The notes: generated by a model from the letters alone, not told the origin. Positions 22,221 through 35,740 are shown, counted from the first letter of the stretch. The stretch is DNA of 64,000 bases from Termitomyces sp. T153 (GCA_018296165.2 JACKQL020000046.1:372001-436000); one strand, 5' to 3'. A program made the numbers and translations.

Positions 22221-23433
22221 ATGTTGCAGCTTGCCAACTCAGACACCTCCTTGGAGGCTCTAGCCCTACAGGACAAAGCCTGGACCTGTCTGCTACACCT
22301 AGAAAATCAGGTGCAACTAATGCAATCATCTTTCACCCACCACACAAATGAAATCTCCACCCTCCATCAAACCACAGATCATATCTCCCAATCACTCCAA
22401 GTGCTGCTCAAGCACCTACCTCCTATCTCCATACCTTCCCAGGTAGCAGAACCAACCCTGACTGCCCCTGTACTTGCCTCTGCAGCTCTGCTAACCCTAC
22501 AACCACAGATTCCATGCCCTGCACTCCCAGACATGTATGATGGCACTTGTTCCAGTGGGGAATGCTTCCTCCAGTCCTGCCTCACCTACATCCACCTCAG
22601 CAGGGATGCCTTTGACTCTGATGCACTGAAAATAGCCTGGGTACTGTCCTATATAAAGACTGGATGTGCCTCCACCTACATGTTACAAGTCTTCCAATGC
22701 TCTGGAGGTGTTAGAAGTTTCCCAGACTGGGCCACCTTTGAGAAGGACTTCTGAACAGAGTTTTTCCTGCTTGACCCTGCCAAAACCACTGCCTTGACAC
22801 TATGTGACAGGGAGCAATATGGGCAAGGGAAGCAAATGCTGGATGAGTACATCAACTCCTTCCAGGCACTAGTCAAGCAAGCTGCCTATCCCAATGGCCT
22901 TCAGCTATGCTTCACATTTCAGGATGGCCTGCACCCCATGCTGGTCAAACACATTGACAACCTTACAGAGGGCTGCCCAGATGATGAGAGGATTGCTTCA
23001 TGGTATGAAGTAGCCTGGGATCAGTGGCAGCTCATGGCAATTTGACAGGAGCTCCACCATGTGCACCTCATGCAGTGCCCTGTGCCAGTCACCAGCCTCT
23101 GGTACCTTGCACCTGCTTGCCCAGTGCCCACCCCAGCTCCAGCTATCCCTGTGCTGCACCCCCTGCTGCCAGGCATCCCCATGGATGTGGATGCAGCCTA
23201 ACAGCTCTACACCATGGCACTATTGTGCCAGAGATGTCAGAAGCCCAGGCACTTATTGTCCTTTGGGTCTGGAGGTATGCTACCTCTCTACAGCAGAGCA
23301 GGAGGAACTCCTGCAACTGTTGGCCTCAAAGGATGCCACCAGAGCTCTGCTGCCAGATGAGTCAATGCTGGAGTTGACCTTGGAGGAGATCAGCACTTGT
23401 GCATCACCCCAAGAGCTGGATGAGGATTTTTAG
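22221..23433 (+). pseudogene. G1 gag
   Basis: Capsid-like region LANSDTSLEALALQDKAW onward, then GGTCSSGECFLQSCLTY-like capsid core (SSGECFLQSCLTYIHLSR) ending at a TGA (22752) where the homologous frame needs an arginine (CGA to TGA). Continues at 22800-23045 and, after a frameshift, has a damaged zinc-knuckle region near 23220-23290 (CQRCQKPRHLL-like, read from a shifted frame) and an acidic end (LTLEEISTC). Confidence 0.8.
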
Positions 23434-23626
23434 TCAAGTGATGGATGAGGTGTACACCTCTGTTGCTGGGTACTAACAGGTTCTCTTGTCTGTCACTAGA
23501 AAATGAAATTGCCTTTTCTGATGCTCTTCATTCTAAGATAGAAGAACCTCAATGTCCCCCTCCAGACATACAAATACCAACTCTGGAGCTTCAGCCAAGT
23601 CTGCTGATGCCAGCTAGAGTCTGCTG

Positions 23627-26600
23627 GTGCCACCTCACCTGGGCCCACTAAATGCCAGACAGTACATGGTGGCTTCAAGCCCATCTGCCAATTCACTGTG
23701 CCTTGATGTGGAAATTGAGACCATGGATGCCCAGCAAGCTCACAAAGTCACTGCTCTCCTAGATAGCAGAGCAATGAGACTGTTCTTGGACTCAGAGTTT
23801 GTCAAGCACCATGGCCTGACTATGCAGCCACTTCCCAGGCCCATTCCAGTCTTCAACATTGATGGAATGCCCAACAAAGCAGGTGCTATCAGCTCCATGG
23901 TTGACCTTGTCCTTCATTATTGAAATCATGTGGAGCATGCAGTCTTTGCCATCACCAGTTTGGCAAGCGGGATATGATTCTTGGTTTCACATGGCTCCTG
24001 TAAGGGGACAACCCTTATTAGGTAACTCTGACTCTATTTGGCCTTAGTCATAGGTATAGCATCATCTCTAGCATATCTGATTGACCAGCTGCCAAGCTCC
24101 TGCACCCTCCAATCAGTAGTAGTCATCCCTTCATAGTTATTGGACCTTATTTCCCCTTTTGATGTATTGTTAGTCATTACTGTTTAGCATACCTGGGCTG
24201 CTTACCACATATAGCATTAGTCATAGCATAGCCACAGATGTAGTATATAAACTGGTCTGCAGGATAGGATATCCTCAGACCAAACAATAGCAGTGTCTTC
24301 CAGGCCTATCCATTAGATTGACTATAAGAGCCCCAGTTACCTTAGCCTTGCTTGCTGCACTTGCCTGCTTGCCAGACTCTTAGCTGCTTTACTGCCCTTC
24401 AACTCTTGCTTGCCACCTGCATCACTTGTCATCACTGGGTTTATCCACAGTTGCACTCAATCCCCTTACAGCTCCAGGAGCAAAACTCCAGGATGAACTG
24501 GGCCAAGGGCAAGGTAACAATGAGCCAGTGCTCTCACAGGTGCTCTGCCTGTGCCACCAAGGCCAAGGAAGAATGCTGGGCTCAAGTTCAAGAATGCATA
24601 GCCATTTGCATGTGCTGTGCTGGCCCTTTCCCCTTTGCTGACCTAGACATCCTGGATCCCCTGCTCCTGGCATTCTCTCATAGAGAGGCCCTCTACAAGG
24701 ACAACCAGAGCAGTGGCAGAGCCCTGGAGGAGAATAAGAGCAGAGAGGAGTTTGGAGGCACACTTGATCCAGAGTTTCTGAATGAAGCAGTAGAGGTGGG
24801 GGACTGGATTTATGCCACCACCTTACATTTGCTACTCTTTATTGCAGAGATTCAGGCTAGTCAGACCACATCCCAGCAACTGTCCTAGGCATTTGCTGCT
24901 AACTCCATGCCCTGGGAGTTTCACAACATTGTACCTCCCTACTTCCATGCATTTGAGGATGTGTTCTCCAAGGCCTCATTCAACTCACTCTTGGAGCACA
25001 AGCAGTGTGACCATGCCATCAAACTACTGCCCAATTTTGCACTCTCCACCTATAAGGTCTACCCACTAGCATCCAAGGAGCAGGACAAACTTGATTCCTT
25101 CCTGCAAGAGAACCTAGACTCCAGTTGCATATGCCCCTCCAAATCTCTGATGGCTTCTCCAGTCTTCTTCATCAAGAAGAAGGACAGCTTGCTCTGACTG
25201 GTCCAGGACTACTGGGTTCTCAATGCCATGACTGTGAAGAACTGCTACCCTCTTCCCCCCTTCATCTCTGAGCTCATTAACAACCTCTGGGGTGTGCAGT
25301 ACTTCACTAAACTGGATGTCTGGTAGGGCTACAATAACATGCACATCCAGGAGGGAGACAAGTGGAAGGCTGCTTTCCAGACCAACCAGGGATTGTTCAA
25401 ACCTCTTGTTATGTTCTTTGGACTCACCAATAGCCCAGCCACCTTCCAGACAATGATGAATGACATCTTCTGAGACCTCATTGCCAAAGGCATAGTGTGC
25501 ATATACCTTGACAACATCCTCATCTACACCAAAACACTGGAAGAGCACTGCTGGATCATGCACCTCATCTTGGAACATCTCTGCCAGCACCAGCTCTACT
25601 TCAAACCAGAGAAGTGCAAGTTTGAACAGACCCAAATCAAATGTCTGGGCCTGATCATTTCACATAGAACAGTAGAGATGGACCTGGTGAAGGTAGCAGT
25701 TGTTGTGGAATGGCCAGAGCCCAAGAATAAGAAGGAGGTGCAGGCTTTCCTAGGCTTTATGAACTTCTACTGGAGGTTCATCCAGGACTTCTTGCATCAC
25801 ACCCATCTGCTATTTGATCTCACTGGCAAGGATGTCACATGGAGATGGGGGCCTCTGGAGCAGATGGCCTTCAGCACTCTCAAGCACACAGTTACCTCCA
25901 GATCCATTCTCCTCATCTCAGACAATGACTTTCCCTTCTGAGTCAAAGCTAACAGCTCTGATTTTGCTACTGGGGCAGTTCTCTTGCAACAGTCCCTGGA
26001 AGATGGGAAGTGGCACCTGGTGGCTTTCTACTCCAAGAGCCTGAACACAGTAGAACAGAACTATGAGATCCATGACAAGGAGATGCTGGCCATCATCTGG
26101 TTGTTTGAGGAATGGTGGCATTTCCTGGAAGGTGCATGGCATAAGTTTGAGGTCTGGACAGATCACAAGAACCTTGAGTACTTCCTGACAGCCAAGAAAC
26201 TCAACCACCAACAAGCCTGATGCTCCTTCTATCTAGCCAACTTCAACTTCCTGCTGCACCACAAGCCAGGCCAGAGTATGGGACAACCAGATGCCCTGTC
26301 CTGGAGAGCAGAACATAGCACTGGAGGGGAGGACAATAGCAACATTGTGCTCCTCTGGCCCAAACTGTTTGTGATCCAAGCTATGGAAGGTCTAGCCATT
26401 GATGGAGCAGAGGTAGACATCCTCCAGGACATCTGGCAGGGCAACCAGGATGGTCAGCAGAAGGAAATTGTCACTCAGGCAGCTAGGGCACTGAAATTGG
26501 GGCATATCACAGGTGCCAAATTGGTCTGTGCAGACAAATGGGCTCTCTGAGATGGTTTCTTGACTTTTTGGGATTGTATCTATATGCCCAATGTTCCAGA

Positions 26601-27560
26601 GCTCCACTAGAGGATTGTGGAGCAACACTATGACTCCTGGATTGCTGGACACCCCAGACAATGGAAAACACTGGAGCTGGTTTCACAGAATTACTGGTGG
26701 CCCCAGATGTCCCAGTATATTGGGTCCTACACTACTATATGCAATCTCTGCCTCTAGACCAAGCCTCAGCACTGCCTCCCCTCTGGACAGCTACACCCTC
26801 TACCTGTCCCTATAGAGCAATGGAGCATTGCCTCTATGGACTTCATTGTAGAACTCCCCAATACAGAGTTTCAGTGCAACAACCATGTCCATACATCCAC
26901 ACAAGTCTCCTCCTTTCTCAACACTGGATAGCACCCATGCATAGGCTTCAAACCCCAGGCCTGGCCCTCAGAGAATGAAGCAGTAAATGAGTTTGTGGAC
27001 CAGATGAAGAAGTCACAAGAGGAGACTTGGGCTGCTCTTGCAAAGGCAAAGGATGACATGGCACAATACTACATACATGAAAGGAACCTGGCACCCAAAT
27101 ACCAGCCCAGAGATTGAGTCTACCTGGATGCCTCTAATATTACAACTACCTGACCATTGAAAAAGCTCTTGCACTGCCAACTGGGACTTTTTACAGTGGA
27201 ATGACAGGTAGGGCCCCTAGCCTACCAACTCTGGCTCCCCATGGGAATGTGCCAGCTCCATCCAGTGTTTAATGTGGTCAAGTTGTCTCTGCCCCAAAGG
27301 ATCCTATTCCAGAGCAATGTCTGCCACCCCCACCACCTCCAGTGGTGGTCAACAACAGCAAGGAGTACAAGGTGGAGGAGATCCTGGATAGTCATCTATT
27401 CCAGTAATGGCTATAGTACAAGGTGAAGTGGAAAGGTTATGGAATTTAGAACATCTCCTGGGAACTATGGGAGACTGTGTGTGCTCTAGGGCTTGTCAGG
27501 GAGTTCCATTGGAAGCACTCAGATGCACCCAGATGCACTACATGCCATCTGAGGACTCTA
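23627..27560 (+). pseudogene. G1 pol (protease, RT, RNase H, integrase, chromodomain)
   Basis: Protease near 23740 with ALLDSRAMRLFLDSEFVK (the DSG motif now DSR). After S1, reverse transcriptase 24907-25940: HAFEDVFSK, then FFIKKKD followed by TGA, YFTKLDVW followed by [16 protein letters not shown], and the active site YLDN for YLDD (25505). RNase H 25970-26220 (DHKNLEYFLTAKKL). Integrase 26590-27120 has lost its catalytic core: the text jumps from SMDFIVELPNTE to NNHVHTSTQ, a deletion of several hundred bases relative to G2. Chromodomain remnant near 27360-27530 (KVKWKGYGI). Confidence 0.87.
23999..24470 (+). mobile_element. Solo LTR S1, nested in G1 protease
   Basis: 472 bp, starts TGTAAGGGG and ends CCCCTTACA (9-bp perfect inverted ends), flanked by target duplication gctcc (23994-23998, 24471-24475). 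Contains tatataaactgg (about 24244) as a likely TATA box, so plus orientation. Family differs from the other LTRs here. Confidence 0.93.
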
Positions 27561-27642
27561 CCCCATCTCCCCAGTGGACCAGGCAATCCAGAACTTTTTC
27601 TACCCTGCATGTTGAGACACTGCACACTAGAGGAGGAGGTGA

Positions 27643-28009
27643 TGTCAGGGGACTTTCATTTCTGACCTCTGTGGCTTGTTCCAGTGCCTCTGCAGCTCAC
27701 TCAACATTTCCAGGGCTCATTCCAAACCCCCAGAGATCTCTAGAGATCTGCAGGACTTTCTGTATTACCTCATCAGTCACTCCCTAGGGTTAGGAGTAGC
27801 TCCAGTCATCTGTATAGCTATTCCCATGCTTCTGCTGCCCACTGATGCACCACACCAAGCAGCAGGGATTCTTAGACTTGTTCTCCTTGGATTCCCCTCT
27901 GCTAGGTGATTAATTACTGTTGTATTATTGTATACTTGCTAATATACTTTGGATTCCCCTCTGCTAGCTTCACAACTCTGAGCTGCCACTCCTGGAGGTT
28001 GCCCTTACA
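27643..28009 (+). repeat. G1 3' LTR
   Basis: Starts TGTCAGGGGACTTTC, ends GAGGTTGCCCTTACA; followed by the target duplication atgtc. Confidence 0.93.
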
Positions 28010-28592
28010 ATGTCAGAGAGAAGATATTTTGCTTGGCCCATGACTCACTGGAGCATTTTGGCTTTGAAGAAGCTTATGAAGTATTAAGGTGTTCATACTA
28101 CTGGCTACAAATGCATCAAGACCTGGATGAGGTCTATATTCTGGGTTGTCATCAATGTCAATGCTATAAATCATCCACATTCCATCCAATGGGGCCTCTT
28201 TGCCTCTTGCTGGTTCTGGATGGTCATGGAGAATCTGTTGCTATGGATTTCATGGGTCCACTGCCTGAAGATGATAGTTTCAATTGCATACTGACTATGA
28301 TGTACCATATGCATTCAGACATATGTATCATTCCTGCTTGTGTGGATCTGACTGCTGTGCAGTTAGCTGAGCTGTTTTTTGAGTATTGGTTCTGTGAGAA
28401 TGGCCTGCCTGCTGACATTGTTTGTGACTTGGATAAGCTGTTTGTTTCTAAATTTTGGAAACATTTGACTTGGCTCATTGGAGTAAAGGTGAAGATGTCA
28501 ACTGCCTATCACCCCCAGACAGATGGGATTAGTGAAAGATCAAATAAAACTGTCATGCAGGCATTGCATTTTCATGTCAATCAAAATCAGAA

Positions 28593-29569
28593 TGTCATGA
28601 CCCACTTCTGCATCTCCACACCTTCCCCCAGAACACCCCACCTCCCCAGAGCCTCTCCCAACACTTCCCTCAACTCACCCCAACCCTCATTGACCTATAG
28701 TGCCCATCCCAGCTAACTCCAATGCTTTCTTGGCAAACTCTGACAACCTCCTAGCAAAGCCCAGCACATCTCCTGTGGGCCTCCTCAGCTTCCCCTCTTG
28801 CTTACAAGGCCCCCAAGCCTCTCCAACACTTCTCCTGGCACAGATGTACATCACTTAACCACCTCTGGTCCACATGGCCACTCTGGAATTCTCTGACAAC
28901 TATGGGACAGACTGTGTTCCTATCAGAATATTACCATGGCCCATCCCCCAATCAGAACCAACACCTATCAACCCCACACAGCACTGATGAGCCCCACCAT
29001 TGCAACTTCTGAAGAAGGTCAAGTAGTTAGTATATAAAGACATAGAGTAGCATCTGTTACCTTAGTCTTGATATTACTTTACTTGGTTACTTGTGTCTTG
29101 TATTTCTCTCTGTTTCCTGGTCCCATCTCTATTCCTATTTTTAGTCTCAAATCTATTTCCTTTCTCAGTTCCATCTTGTATTGCTATCATCTTGTCTCAA
29201 CTGTCTCTGTTCCCTTTATTGTTCCTAAGTTTCTTTCATCTCTGACATCATTACAAACCCATTACTCTTGATAGATCCCCAATTAAACTCTGGCTCTGCT
29301 CCCATCACTTGCAAAGCCTCTGCTTACTCTGCAGCCCATACACTTACAGACTTGTACCTGATGCCCACCCAAGCCCAACATTTAATATACTTGGTCTACT
29401 TTCCTGGATCACCCCAGACTTGCTTGGACTGTTCCCCCAAGCTTTTCCTTGCAAGTACCTGAAGTCTGCACCATCCCTGGAGTGCTAGGTTATAAGCATA
29501 GGACATTGCATCTGCCTAGTAAGGACTTGCCCAGAGTAGCTGAGCCCTCATAGTCAGTGGAACCTGACA
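28593..29569 (+). mobile_element. Solo LTR S2a (L2 family), nested in E2 integrase
   Basis: 977 bp, starts TGTCATGACCCAC, ends GGAACCTGACA; target duplication cagaa at 28588-28592 and 29570-29574. Carries the family landmark gtatataaagacatagagtagc (TATA region near 29030) and the C/T-rich tract seen in the L2 LTRs. Excision restores the E2 integrase frame (QNQ..KGWA). Confidence 0.93.
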
Positions 29570-30469
29570 CAGAAGGGTTGGGCATGAGCTCTGCTTTGTA
29601 TTTGTTTTGACATTATGAGTATTGTAAATAAGTCTACTGGTTTTTTGCCATTTCATTTGCAATTGGATTGTGGTCTACAAGTGATTTCTCTGTTGATTGC
29701 ACCTACAGAACCCATCACTTTGGAGGAGGACCTGGCTTGTGCTGTAGTCAAATGGCTTGAAACAGACATATCAACAGCTCATGACAATTTGCTTCAGGCT
29801 AAAATCCAGCAGGCAGCACATACAAATAAGAGTCATGCAGATGACATGGAGTTTTCTGTTGGTGATCAAGTGCTGGTGTGTACCAAGGACAGGCAATGTC
29901 AGTACAAGAAATGGGGTGAAAAGTGAGTGGCAAAGTTGATGCTTCAATATAATGGGCCATTCACAATTACAGAATTGCACCCTGATTTGTTAGATGTGAC
30001 TGTCTTTCATCCCAATGATCCTGAAGCATATGCTAAATATCACACTTCAAAGTTGATGTTCTTTAGCAAGAATGACACCAAACTGTTTCCATCATGGGAA
30101 TTTGAGGAACCAGGCCCTGTATTTGTCTCTGATATGGGTCTACAAGAGCATTTCATTGAAAAGATTGTTGATTCTTGGAGGTGTGGTAAGGGCTGGCAGT
30201 ATCTTGGTTGTTTTTGTAGTCATGGTCCTGAACATGATGAATGGAAATCTTGGAAGGAATTGAATACTAATGAAGCTTTAGATGTTTGGTTGGCAGGAAA
30301 TGGTGAGGGGTCAGTTTGATCTTTCCTTTTTTGTCATGTTCCTGCTACCAGTAGCTTTTCCCACAGGGTTTTTGATGCACCTGTGTGAGCAGTTTGTTTC
30401 TTGAGTACATCCAACCTTCCTGGCCTTTTCTTTTTTGTACTGTGGCTTTTTTTTGTGGATGGGGAGGGG

Positions 30470-30707
30470 TGTAATCCTATGATTATGACTACCTAATCAG
30501 TGCTCACACATGTTATGATGGAACCTTATTTTGCTTCCATATATATTTTGCCACACCATCCTCTTGTTGGTATCTTACTTTTTCCTCACTACTATGTACA
30601 TACAACATTGTATTGCTCTCTCAATTGCACTCTCAATCACTCTTGTACTCACTACTTAAATATAGCAAGGACTTGTTCTGTTCTTGGCTTAAGTCAGTGG
30701 AGGCTAC
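30470..30707 (+). repeat. E2 3' LTR, first part
   Basis: Starts TGTAATCC right after a purine tract; interrupted at 30707 by M1 and completed by 36006-36013. Contains an AT-rich ttaaatatagc (about 30655) as candidate TATA element. Confidence 0.75.
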
Positions 30708-30945
30708 TATAAGGCTTTGACTAGCAGTTTGCAATGTGGCATGTCTGTAGCACTAAGAATGAAATGTATTTCAATAAGTAAATAATTAACAATGATTTAG
30801 CATACCTAAGAATGAAATGGACAAAGATAGAGACTGTCAGTACTGATTATGAGCTAATGTAGGGCTTGGTCACATGTATATAATGACACCCACCCCCTGC
30901 TTGTTAAGGTGGAGGGATACCAAAAAAAAGGCTCCATCTTTGTGC

Positions 30946-33900
30946 TCAGGTCTGCTTCACACCTCTCTTATGCCACCCCTTTCCACATGTCTTCTTGTTT
31001 GCTCTAAACTCTTGAATGGCCTTCAACACATGTGGCATATTGTACTCTTTTAACCACTTGTACTTGCTCTCATTGTAGCCTTTCCAGCAGACTAAAAACT
31101 CCATGACCCCACTCCTCGTCATTATTTCATGCAAGATCCACTCTATCTCAACCTCTTCCCCCAACTCTGTCTGCACTGGGGGTGGCGGATCTTGCCACTG
31201 ACCAAGGATTGTGTCTTCACATGCTGGGACTAAACATGATATATGGAAGACATTGTGTATTGACCAGCCATCTGGCAAGACCAACTAATATGCCATGTCT
31301 GAAATCTTCTGCATAATCTGGAATGGACCAAACCTGTTGAAGTTCAACTTATAGTTTGGGCAATTCAAGCACAAGTCTGCTTGTTCAAGATAAACACAGT
31401 CCTCCACCATGTAATCAGGTGCCTTGTTGACCCACACATCATAGAATCACTTCATCCATGCTGCTGCTAGCTCCAGCAATGCCTTCAACTCCTCCTGTAC
31501 CTCACAAATCTTGTCCAACCAGGCATCAGCCTTGTGCACTATTTGGGAGTTCACCAGATCCACTGAATACATCAGGTTGTAAGCATAGTCCATGTAAAAG
31601 GGGGACATACCTGTTGTGGTGCTTACACAATTGTTATAGGCAAATTCTGCAAAGGGCAACCAGTCCATCCAATTTGTCACAACCTGCTCCTGCACCTCCA
31701 GACCTCCTCCCAGGTCACCCTGCCTCCCCAGAGCACTCCCTGACACTCCCCCAACCCACTCTAACCTTTGTTGACCCATAGCACCTGCCTTAGCTAACTC
31801 TGACACTTCCTCAGCAAACCCCAATAATCTCCTGGCAAACTCTGACACATTCTCTATGGGCCTCCTCAGCTCTCCCTCTCACTTACAAGGCCCCCAAGCC
31901 CCTCTGACACTTCCCCTGACTCAGACACACCCTGTTCAACTACCCCCACAACCCACATGACCCCCTCTAGAGTTCCCTGATAACTGCAGGATGGACCATG
32001 TCTGCATCAGAATATATCACCATGGCCTGCCCTCTGATCAGAACCAACACCCATCCACTCCATGCAGATCTGATAACCCCCACCATTGTAACCTCAACCC
32101 TGAAGAAGGTCTAGTAGTCAGTATATAAAGACATAGAGTAGCATGTTACCTTAGTCTTGATATTACATTAACTAGTTACTTGTGTCTTGTGTTTCTTTCT
32201 ATTCTGTCTCCATTTCTATTTCTAGCCTTGAATCTATTTCTTTTCTCAGTTCTGTCTCATCTTGTCTCTGTCTTGCCTTGACTGTCTCTGTTGCCTTTAT
32301 CTTCCCTAAGTCCCCTTCACCTCTGATGTTACTAAAAACTCTGTGCACACACTATGGCCTTCAAACATTCTTATGACAACTCTGGACCTTGCTCTTTGCT
32401 TGGCCCTGTAACTCATCAGTCTTGATTAATCCCCCATCAAGCTCCAGCTCTGCTCCCATCACTTGCAAAGCCTCTGCCTACCCCACAGCCCAATTGTGCA
32501 CCTACAAACTTGTTCCTGATGCCTGCCCAAGCCTAACATCTGATATACTTGGTCTTAGACTTCCCCAGACCACTCCAGACTTGTTTGGACCAATCCCCTG
32601 AATCCCCCCTCACAAGTTCCTGCATTCTGCACCATCTCCAGAGTGATAGGTCATAAGTGCAGGACATCACATCTGCCTAGTAAGGACTTGCCCAGTGTAG
32701 CTGAGCCCCTGTAGTCAGTGGAACCTGACACAATTGTCCTGGTAATAATTGATAAATGCATGTAGGTAAACCTTGAGCTCTTGATTTACCCACTCTATTT
32801 GCCCATCAGATTATGGATGATGTGCTGTTGACAATGCCAGTTTGATACCTAGCCTTTCCCACATGCATTTTACATAGCAAGCAACAAACTGTGGCTCTCT
32901 ATCTGAGACCACCTTCTTTGGCATGCCATGCAAGCACCACACATGCTCCATGAAGGCATCACACATGGTGGCAGCATCATTCATAGCATGCACCCCCAAG
33001 AAATGTGCATGTTTTGTAGATTTGTTGCAAGCAACTTGGATCATATCAAACCCATGCAAGGCTGGAAGTGGCCCAATGTAATCTATTGAAACATGCTGCC
33101 ACAGACCATCAGGTACCTCCAATGGCTGGAGTGGCCCATAGGGACATTGGTGCTGTGGTTTAATCCACTGGCACACTTTGCACCCTTCCACATACTGCTG
33201 CACAAATACCAACATTTGCAGCCAGTAGTAGTTCCATGCTATCAAGGCCAGCATGTTCACCTGACCTGGCTGCCCTGCTGGAATAGAGTTGTGGTAAAGC
33301 TGTAGAATCATATGCTTGATCTCACTGTCATCTGGCACATACACAAGGCCACAAAAACAAACAAGCCCACCATCAACACTAAACTCCCATAGCCTTGACC
33401 TCACCAATGCTGGAGCATTGGACAACTGTAAGACTGGGGTCAACTTTGGATCCCTCAGTGTTGCCTCTTGAATCTTGGCCAAAATGTCACTATCTGCCAC
33501 CCTCTGCACCACTGTTGACTGTTCACACCATGCCAACCTCACCACCACACCACACTTCACCACCTGCTGTTCTCCCAACACTGTCTGACTCATGTTATCA
33601 CATACATCCTGCACAGGCTCATGATCAGCACATTGGGACAGGCCATCCAGACCCACACTGAGATGACCTGCTCTGTGGTGCATCCTAAATACAAAACAGT
33701 TTAAAAAGAGACTCCACCTTGCCTGCTGCCAGCTTAGATCATGCACCATCATGAAATACTTCAAATTGCAGTGATCAGAGAATACCTTGACCAGAAACAG
33801 ACTCCTCTCCAGGTATGGTCTCCACACTGATTCCATCTCCCACATCTGTTGCAAGAACACCCCTTGCCCCATACTCATCCCTGCCCCCACTTCTGCATGC

Positions 33901-34667
33901 TCTATCACCTTGTTGATGCAAGCTCATGCAATCTGCACTGCCTTCTAATGCTATCCCTGCTGGAAACATGTAATCCTGGTCTTTGCTCTCTTCAGCCCAT
34001 GAAACCTTTCTGCTGGAATGGCTTGACAGACTCAAGTCTATGCCAGCATCACACATGTTGACTTGCATGCAAAGGCCTGACATGCCCATGGCTGCACTGA
34101 CACTGATGGCACTAGCAGTGTGTGTGCCACATGCAAGTGTGGGTCAGGCTGCTCCTGCCCCACCACCATCTGCTCCATACCCAAACACAATGTCTGGTAG
34201 AAGGTTGAAGTAAAGTCAATCATTAAATGACCCCAGTCAATAGACAGACTGTGCTGATGCAGCCAATTAACACCTAGGATTAGGTTGTCATCACCAATAT
34301 CTGCCACATCAAACACCACTGTCTCCTTATGCTCCCCTACCACCATGCACAAATGCACCTCCCTTGTAATCAGCCCTGACTTCACCTCCAAATTATCAAT
34401 TGTCTATAAATGCATTGGGTGTTTCTTCAGCACAATAGGCAGCTGCTGCTCATCAACAAAGCACTGGTTGACAAAACAGCAACTGGCATCAGAATCCACC
34501 ATAGCCTGCATGTCAACAATCTGAACAGCACCCTGCACCTGTACATGCAACATTACAAGCAGTTCCAATGCTGCATAATCAGACCTCAGTGCCTGTGCAT
34601 GTATCACTGCTGCCCACACCACCCTGTGCCTCTTCTTAGTCATGCTTGCTTCTCTTGGGTCACACAA
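30946..34667 (-). pseudogene. M1 protease, RNase H, integrase and chromodomain
   Basis: Protease with AMVDSDASCCFVNQCF (DSG now DSD) and LILGVNWLHQH. RNase H starts near 33800 (FSDHCNLKYFMMVHDLSWQQ). Integrase: CKVCQWIKPQHQCPYGPLQP, catalytic D in SIDYIGPLP, D in VVSDREPQFV, E in QSDGQIEWVNQEL. After the S2b insertion: WMDWLPFAEFAYNN and STTTGMSPFYMDYAYN, then a C-terminal chromodomain (IEWILHEIMTRSGVMEFLV) ending near 30949. Catalytic triad of the integrase still present; reverse transcriptase missing. Confidence 0.88.
31675..32730 (+). mobile_element. Solo LTR S2b (L2 family), nested in M1 integrase
   Basis: 1,056 bp, starts TGTCACAACC, ends GGAACCTGACA, with target duplication caatt (31670-31674, 32731-32735). 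Removal joins YYQDN to WMDWLPFAEF in the M1 integrase on the minus strand. TATA region (gtatataaagacatagag) near 32120. Confidence 0.93.
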
Positions 34668-34804
34668 AACAATGTAATTAAGTGCATTGAGTACATGAGA
34701 CTATTTGGTTGCCTCCACTGCAAACTCATGGGATGACCCTACACAAAACCTGGCTTAGGTTCTGCAACCTTCATAGCAACCTCCACTGCCTCTCAAACCA
34801 CCAC

Positions 34805-35740
34805 TCAGATTGACTCTTCCCAGGATGGGCACTGCGCAATGAGGTGGCCTGACTTGCCACACTTGAAACACTTACTTGCTGCAGGCAACCCCTTTGCCCA
34901 ATCAATGCCCATTGCATTTGGGTCTGCAGATGGGGGGGGGGAGGGGCCACACAGGCTGGGGCCATAGCACAAGGTGCAGGCAGCACAGACAGTGAGCAAG
35001 CATGTATGCAGACCACCCTTCTTCTTAGCTGCAAGATCCACTAACTTGCTCTCCTGCTGCAACAAGATGTTGTATGCCTCTTCCACTGTCTGGAAATCCA
35101 TGTTCACCAGGGCCTCCATTGCTGCCATGTTCAAGCCTTTCCAGAACTGATCCTTAATATAGTTGCTCTCAGCATCTGTGTGCTCTAGCCTCCCCTTAAA
35201 TTTAAAGAAAGCCATGCAGTAGTCAGTTATCGATCTCAAGCCTTGCTGTAGTTGTCCAATACAGTTTAACATGTCCTGAGCCTGATTGCAGGTGCAAAAT
35301 GCTGCCTTATAATCTATGAGCCAGGCCACCCAGTCAAACTGCCTAGCATTGGCACCAGGGTCCTCCAAGCCCATCATGATCATGAACAACTACTGATATG
35401 CTGACCCAGTGAAATATAACTGTGCCCAGATGATCTTCTGTCAGTCACTCCTGAAGACTTCAAATTCTGCCACAGCTTTGACCTGTTCAGCAAACTGATC
35501 CACCAGCTGCTTTGATTTCCCATTGTACACCTCAGGCAGATTGATCTTCAGAACATGCAGAACTTGTTGTAAATGGCCTTGCTCCTGCCTGTGCACCACC
35601 TGTTTGAGCTGGTGAACTGTCTGTTCAAGGTGCACCACATGAGCGAGCACCACCAAGAGTCCCTCCTCTTGAGCCTGCATATGCACTGTCAACTGGGTCT
35701 GCATAGCCTGAAAGACCATGACCACAATCCTGTCACTCAT
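34805..35740 (-). pseudogene. M1 gag with CCHC zinc knuckle
   Basis: Coiled N-terminal part (LEQTVHQLKQVVHRQEQ), then LPEVYNGKSKQLVDQF, a retrotransposon capsid domain (WAQLYFTG-like; YKAAFCTCNQAQDMLNCIGQ; LNMAAMEALVNMDFQT), and a zinc knuckle CFKCGKSGHLIAQC near 34850. Interrupted by a frameshift/stop between 35389 and 35441. Confidence 0.85.

Larger units (their letters stand above)
21747..28009 (+). mobile_element. LTR retrotransposon G1 (sushi-like chromovirus), full length 6,263 bp
   Basis: 5' LTR 21747-22114 and 3' LTR 27643-28009 (TG..CA ends, about 367 bp each), flanked by a perfect target duplication atgtc (21742-21746 and 28010-28014). A purine tract (agaggaggaggtga) precedes the 3' LTR. 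Internal order gag, protease, reverse transcriptase, RNase H, integrase, chromodomain. Contains solo LTR S1. Many stop codons; dead. It sits in the E2 integrase. Confidence 0.95.
21487..30319 (+). pseudogene. E2 integrase plus chromodomain (in three pieces)
   Basis: Piece 1 (about 21560-21746) has KLTEAAYGM and DGLWFIGSCLMVP, the region before the zinc-binding domain. Piece 2 (28033-28592) has the HHCC zinc-binding site (AHDSLEHFGF .. GCHQCQCYKSS) and the catalytic core: D in MDFMGPLP, D in VCDLDKLF, E in HPQTDGISERSNKT. Piece 3 (29609-30319) gives STGFLPFHLQL, the C-terminal SH3-like part, and a chromodomain (HFIEKIVDSWRCGKGWQYL .. GPEHDEWKSWKEL), expected to steer insertion to methylated histone H3. 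One stop separates the last two parts (29924). The insertions disrupt it. Confidence 0.85.
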
